A DNA stretch of 7,729 nt from Marinosulfonomonas sp. (GTDB lineage Bacteria > Pseudomonadota > Alphaproteobacteria > Rhodobacterales > Rhodobacteraceae): positions 9,778 to 17,506 of the forward strand of contig NVTS01000021.1 of the NCBI GenBank assembly GCA_002732995.1. Direction: 5' to 3'. The position numbers and the translations under genes were made by a program. This document shows, piece by piece, positions 6,301 through 7,729 of the stretch. The notes beneath the pieces are model-generated. The model was not told the DNA's origin. It was given only the letters and a program-made list of their open reading frames with translations, and searched no databases. The first letter of the stretch is position 1. Each line of letters opens with the position of its first letter.

Positions 6301-6657
6301 CTAGCCGTCAAACTGACAAAAGAGTTTATAAACCAGATCAATCATTTGGCGGGCTTTATTATCGGCCAGCGCGTAAAACATCACTTTGCCGTCACGACGG
6401 CAGCTGACCAGCCCTTCCAGACGCAGACGGGCCAATTGCTGGCTGACGGCGGCTTGCCGCGTGGATAACAGCTGTTCCAGCTCGGTCACGGATTTTTCAC
6501 CGGATGACAGGTGGCACAGGATCATCAAACGCCCCTCGTGGGACAGCGCCTTTAGAAAACTGGCGGCTGCCTCGGACTGGGTAATCATATCATTTGGATT
6601 AACCGGCACTTCGTCATCATTGTTATATGCACTTGCTGTAGGAGCCAAAATCCACAC
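6301..6657 (-). CDS. ArsR-family persulfide-sensing repressor (SoxR/BigR/SqrR type)
   Basis: This is a 118-residue winged helix-turn-helix regulator. The core ASFLKALSHEGRLMILCHL (32-50), the recognition helix RQAAVSQQLARLRLEGLV (67-84) and the wing CRRDGKVMFYAL (86-97) match the SoxR/BigR/SqrR branch of ArsR proteins rather than metal-sensing ArsR. C48 and C114 are 66 residues apart, the same spacing as the BigR (42/108) and SqrR (41/107) cysteines that form the sulfur-sensing polysulfide link. C86, in the wing, is an extra cysteine. It probably represses sulfur-oxidation genes until reactive sulfur species appear. The gene is convergent with soxF. The start is uncertain: GTG at 6657 gives the longest form but has AAGGG directly against it. 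TTG at 6648 has better spacing to that AAGGG, and ATG at 6588 (M24) still leaves the whole domain intact. Confidence 0.88.
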   Translation of the reverse strand: MWILAPTASAYNNDDEVPVNPNDMITQSEAAASFLKALSHEGRLMILCHLSSGEKSVTELEQLLSTRQAAVSQQLARLRLEGLVSCRRDGKVMFYALADNKARQMIDLVYKLFCQFDG

Positions 6658-6677
6658 CCTTGTTTTATAAAATCCCT

Positions 6678-6693
6678 ATTCGCATTCGCGTAT
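6678..6693. promoter_or_regulatory. Possible operator upstream of the regulator gene
   Basis: ATTCGC (6678-6683) and GCGTAT (6688-6693) form an inverted repeat with one mismatch around ATTC. It lies about 20 bases upstream of the longest regulator start. ATTC/GAAT-like half-sites are known for SqrR/BigR-type repressors, so this could be an autoregulatory site. The symmetry is short and could be chance. Confidence 0.3.
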
Positions 6694-6709
6694 TAGCATA
6701 GCTTCTTAC

Positions 6710-6729
6710 AAAAAGCGAGAATATCACGC
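6710..6729 (-). terminator. Weak candidate terminator of the enolase-family gene
   Basis: On the minus strand, GCG and CGC (6727-6729 and 6715-6717), with an inner GA/TC pair and one internal mismatch, form a small hairpin followed by five T residues (6714-6710). It starts eight bases after the stop of the enolase-family gene. The stem is short, so it is weakly supported. Confidence 0.25.
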
Positions 6730-6736
6730 AGAAGTG

Positions 6737-7729
6737 CTAGTTTTTGCGCATCGGGGGGATTACCGGGGCACCGCCCTGAAATCTGTTCTCGTCGGAATAG
6801 TCGCATGGCGCCTCCTGCATCTCCAGATGCAGAGCGGTTCCGGTATAGGGGTGGGCGCGGGCCAGATCTTCGTCAAAGTCTATGCCAAGGCCCGGTGCTG
6901 TGGGGGGCAGAACATAGCCCGCCTCCCATGTGATCGTATTTTTGATCAACGCAAGGTGGAACGCGCTGCCGGTCTGGATGGTCTCGACCATCAGCAGGTT
7001 GGGGATGGAGGCGCCAAAATGGATGTTGGCGGCCCACTCTACGGGGCCCGCATACAGGTGTGGGGCCATTTGGGCGTTGTAAACCTCGGCCATCGCGGCG
7101 ATTTTCTTGCACTCCCATATGCCGCCGGCGCGGCCCAAGGCGGGTTGCAGAATGGTGGCGGCACCGGCGCGCAGGACGGGGGCAAACTCGGCCTTGGTGG
7201 TCAAGCGTTCGCCGGTGGCAACGGGAATGGCGCAGGCATTGGCAACTTTGGCCATTTCGTCAATATTGTCGGGCGGCACGGGTTCCTCGAACCACAGCGG
7301 CTGGTAAGGTTCCAGCGCACGACCCAGCCGGATTGCGCCTGCGGTTGAAAACTGCCCGTGGGTGCCGATCAGCAGGTCGGCCTTGTCCCCCACCGCCTCG
7401 CGGATCGCCTTGCAAAAGGCCACGGTGCGGGAAATGTCTGACATCGCAGGCATGTGGCCGCCGCGGATGGTGTAGGGGCCTGCGGGATCGAATTTAACCG
7501 CAGTAAAGCCCTGCGCGACCATTTCGGCAGCAGATTCGGCGGCCAATTCGGGCGAAGTCCAGAAATTATCCGCGTCGTGATGGGGCAACGGGTATAGGTA
7601 TGTATAGGTGCGCAAGCGTTCGTTCATCATCCCGCCCAGCAATGCCCAGACGGGGCGGTCCCGCGCTTTGCCTAATATGTCCCAACAGGCAATCTCAAGG
7701 CCGGAGAACGCGCCCATCACGGTCAGGTC
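6737..7729 (-). CDS. Enolase-superfamily sugar-acid dehydratase-like protein (5' end missing)
   Basis: This is a mandelate racemase/muconate lactonizing enzyme family protein, probably a galactonate-dehydratase-like enzyme of sugar-acid catabolism. The stop is at 6737-6739, and the frame stays open to the window edge (DLT precedes the GTG at 7720), so the visible 330 residues lack most of the N-terminal capping domain. Numbered from that GTG, SGLEIACWDILGKA begins the barrel. VKFDP (K76) is the second-strand lysine region. LIGTHGQ (119-123 for GTHGQ) aligns with the DxHGR strand of galactonate dehydratase. FEEPVPPDN (E145/E146) and ATGERLTT (E171) supply metal ligands. APHLYAGPVEW (H221) supplies a further catalytic histidine. 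The aspartate two residues before HG in galactonate dehydratase is glycine here. The exact substrate cannot be assigned. The gene is unrelated to sulfur oxidation and marks the edge of the sox cluster. Confidence 0.85.
   Translation of the reverse strand, partial: DLTVMGAFSGLEIACWDILGKARDRPVWALLGGMMNERLRTYTYLYPLPHHDADNFWTSPELAAESAAEMVAQGFTAVKFDPAGPYTIRGGHMPAMSDISRTVAFCKAIREAVGDKADLLIGTHGQFSTAGAIRLGRALEPYQPLWFEEPVPPDNIDEMAKVANACAIPVATGERLTTKAEFAPVLRAGAATILQPALGRAGGIWECKKIAAMAEVYNAQMAPHLYAGPVEWAANIHFGASIPNLLMVETIQTGSAFHLALIKNTITWEAGYVLPPTAPGLGIDFDEDLARAHPYTGTALHLEMQEAPCDYSDENRFQGGAPVIPPMRKN

Noticed and set aside
6734..7348. A 204-codon plus-strand open frame opposite the enolase-family gene
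   Set aside because: It is very rich in glycine, a typical antisense artefact, while the minus strand encodes a clear enolase-superfamily barrel.

Overview
The window carries the downstream half of a periplasmic thiosulfate-oxidising (Sox) gene cluster, followed by two minus-strand genes. The gene order soxA(end)-soxB-soxC-soxD-soxE-soxF matches the Paracoccus/Roseobacter type of cluster. Moderate-to-high GC, codon use and protein wording suggest an alphaproteobacterium of the Rhodobacterales (Roseobacter group). This is an inference from protein families, not a database match. No tRNA, rRNA, CRISPR array or insertion sequence was seen.

Layout. 1-260: 3' end of soxA, containing its last heme motif and the active-site cysteine. 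261-382: a gap with a strong intrinsic terminator or attenuator. 383-2074: soxB. 2150-3412: soxC (GTG start). 3396-4004: a short, single-heme soxD overlapping soxC. 4006-4716: a diheme soxE. 4769-6040: soxF, the flavoprotein sulfide dehydrogenase. 6041-6300: a convergent intergenic region with a GC-rich hairpin, a perfect 12-6-12 inverted repeat and other small repeats. 6301-6657 (minus): an ArsR-family regulator of the SoxR/BigR/SqrR persulfide-sensor type. 6737-7729 (minus): an incomplete enolase-superfamily sugar-acid dehydratase-like gene that runs off the window.

How the genes work together. In the established Sox cycle, SoxXA couples thiosulfate oxidatively to a cysteine on the SoxY carrier arm. 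SoxB hydrolyses the terminal sulfone as sulfate, and SoxCD oxidises the remaining sulfane sulfur in a six-electron step. SoxE and SoxF are an accessory cytochrome c and a flavoprotein related to flavocytochrome c sulfide dehydrogenase. SoxB, SoxC and SoxF have twin-arginine signals (exported folded). SoxD and SoxE have Sec-type leaders, as expected for c-type cytochromes. The regulator has two cysteines 66 residues apart, the spacing of the BigR/SqrR persulfide switch, so it is a good candidate for derepressing sulfur oxidation genes.

Most noteworthy points: SoxD ends after its first heme domain, so this is a natural 'SoxCD1'-like arrangement next to a separately exported diheme cytochrome whose first domain resembles the missing type. 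There is an unexplained perfect 30-bp palindrome between two convergent genes. A terminator-like hairpin lies inside the sox operon. The enolase-family protein appears to lack the usual first metal-ligand aspartate. The core of the window is a known pathway; I do not see a wholly new system.
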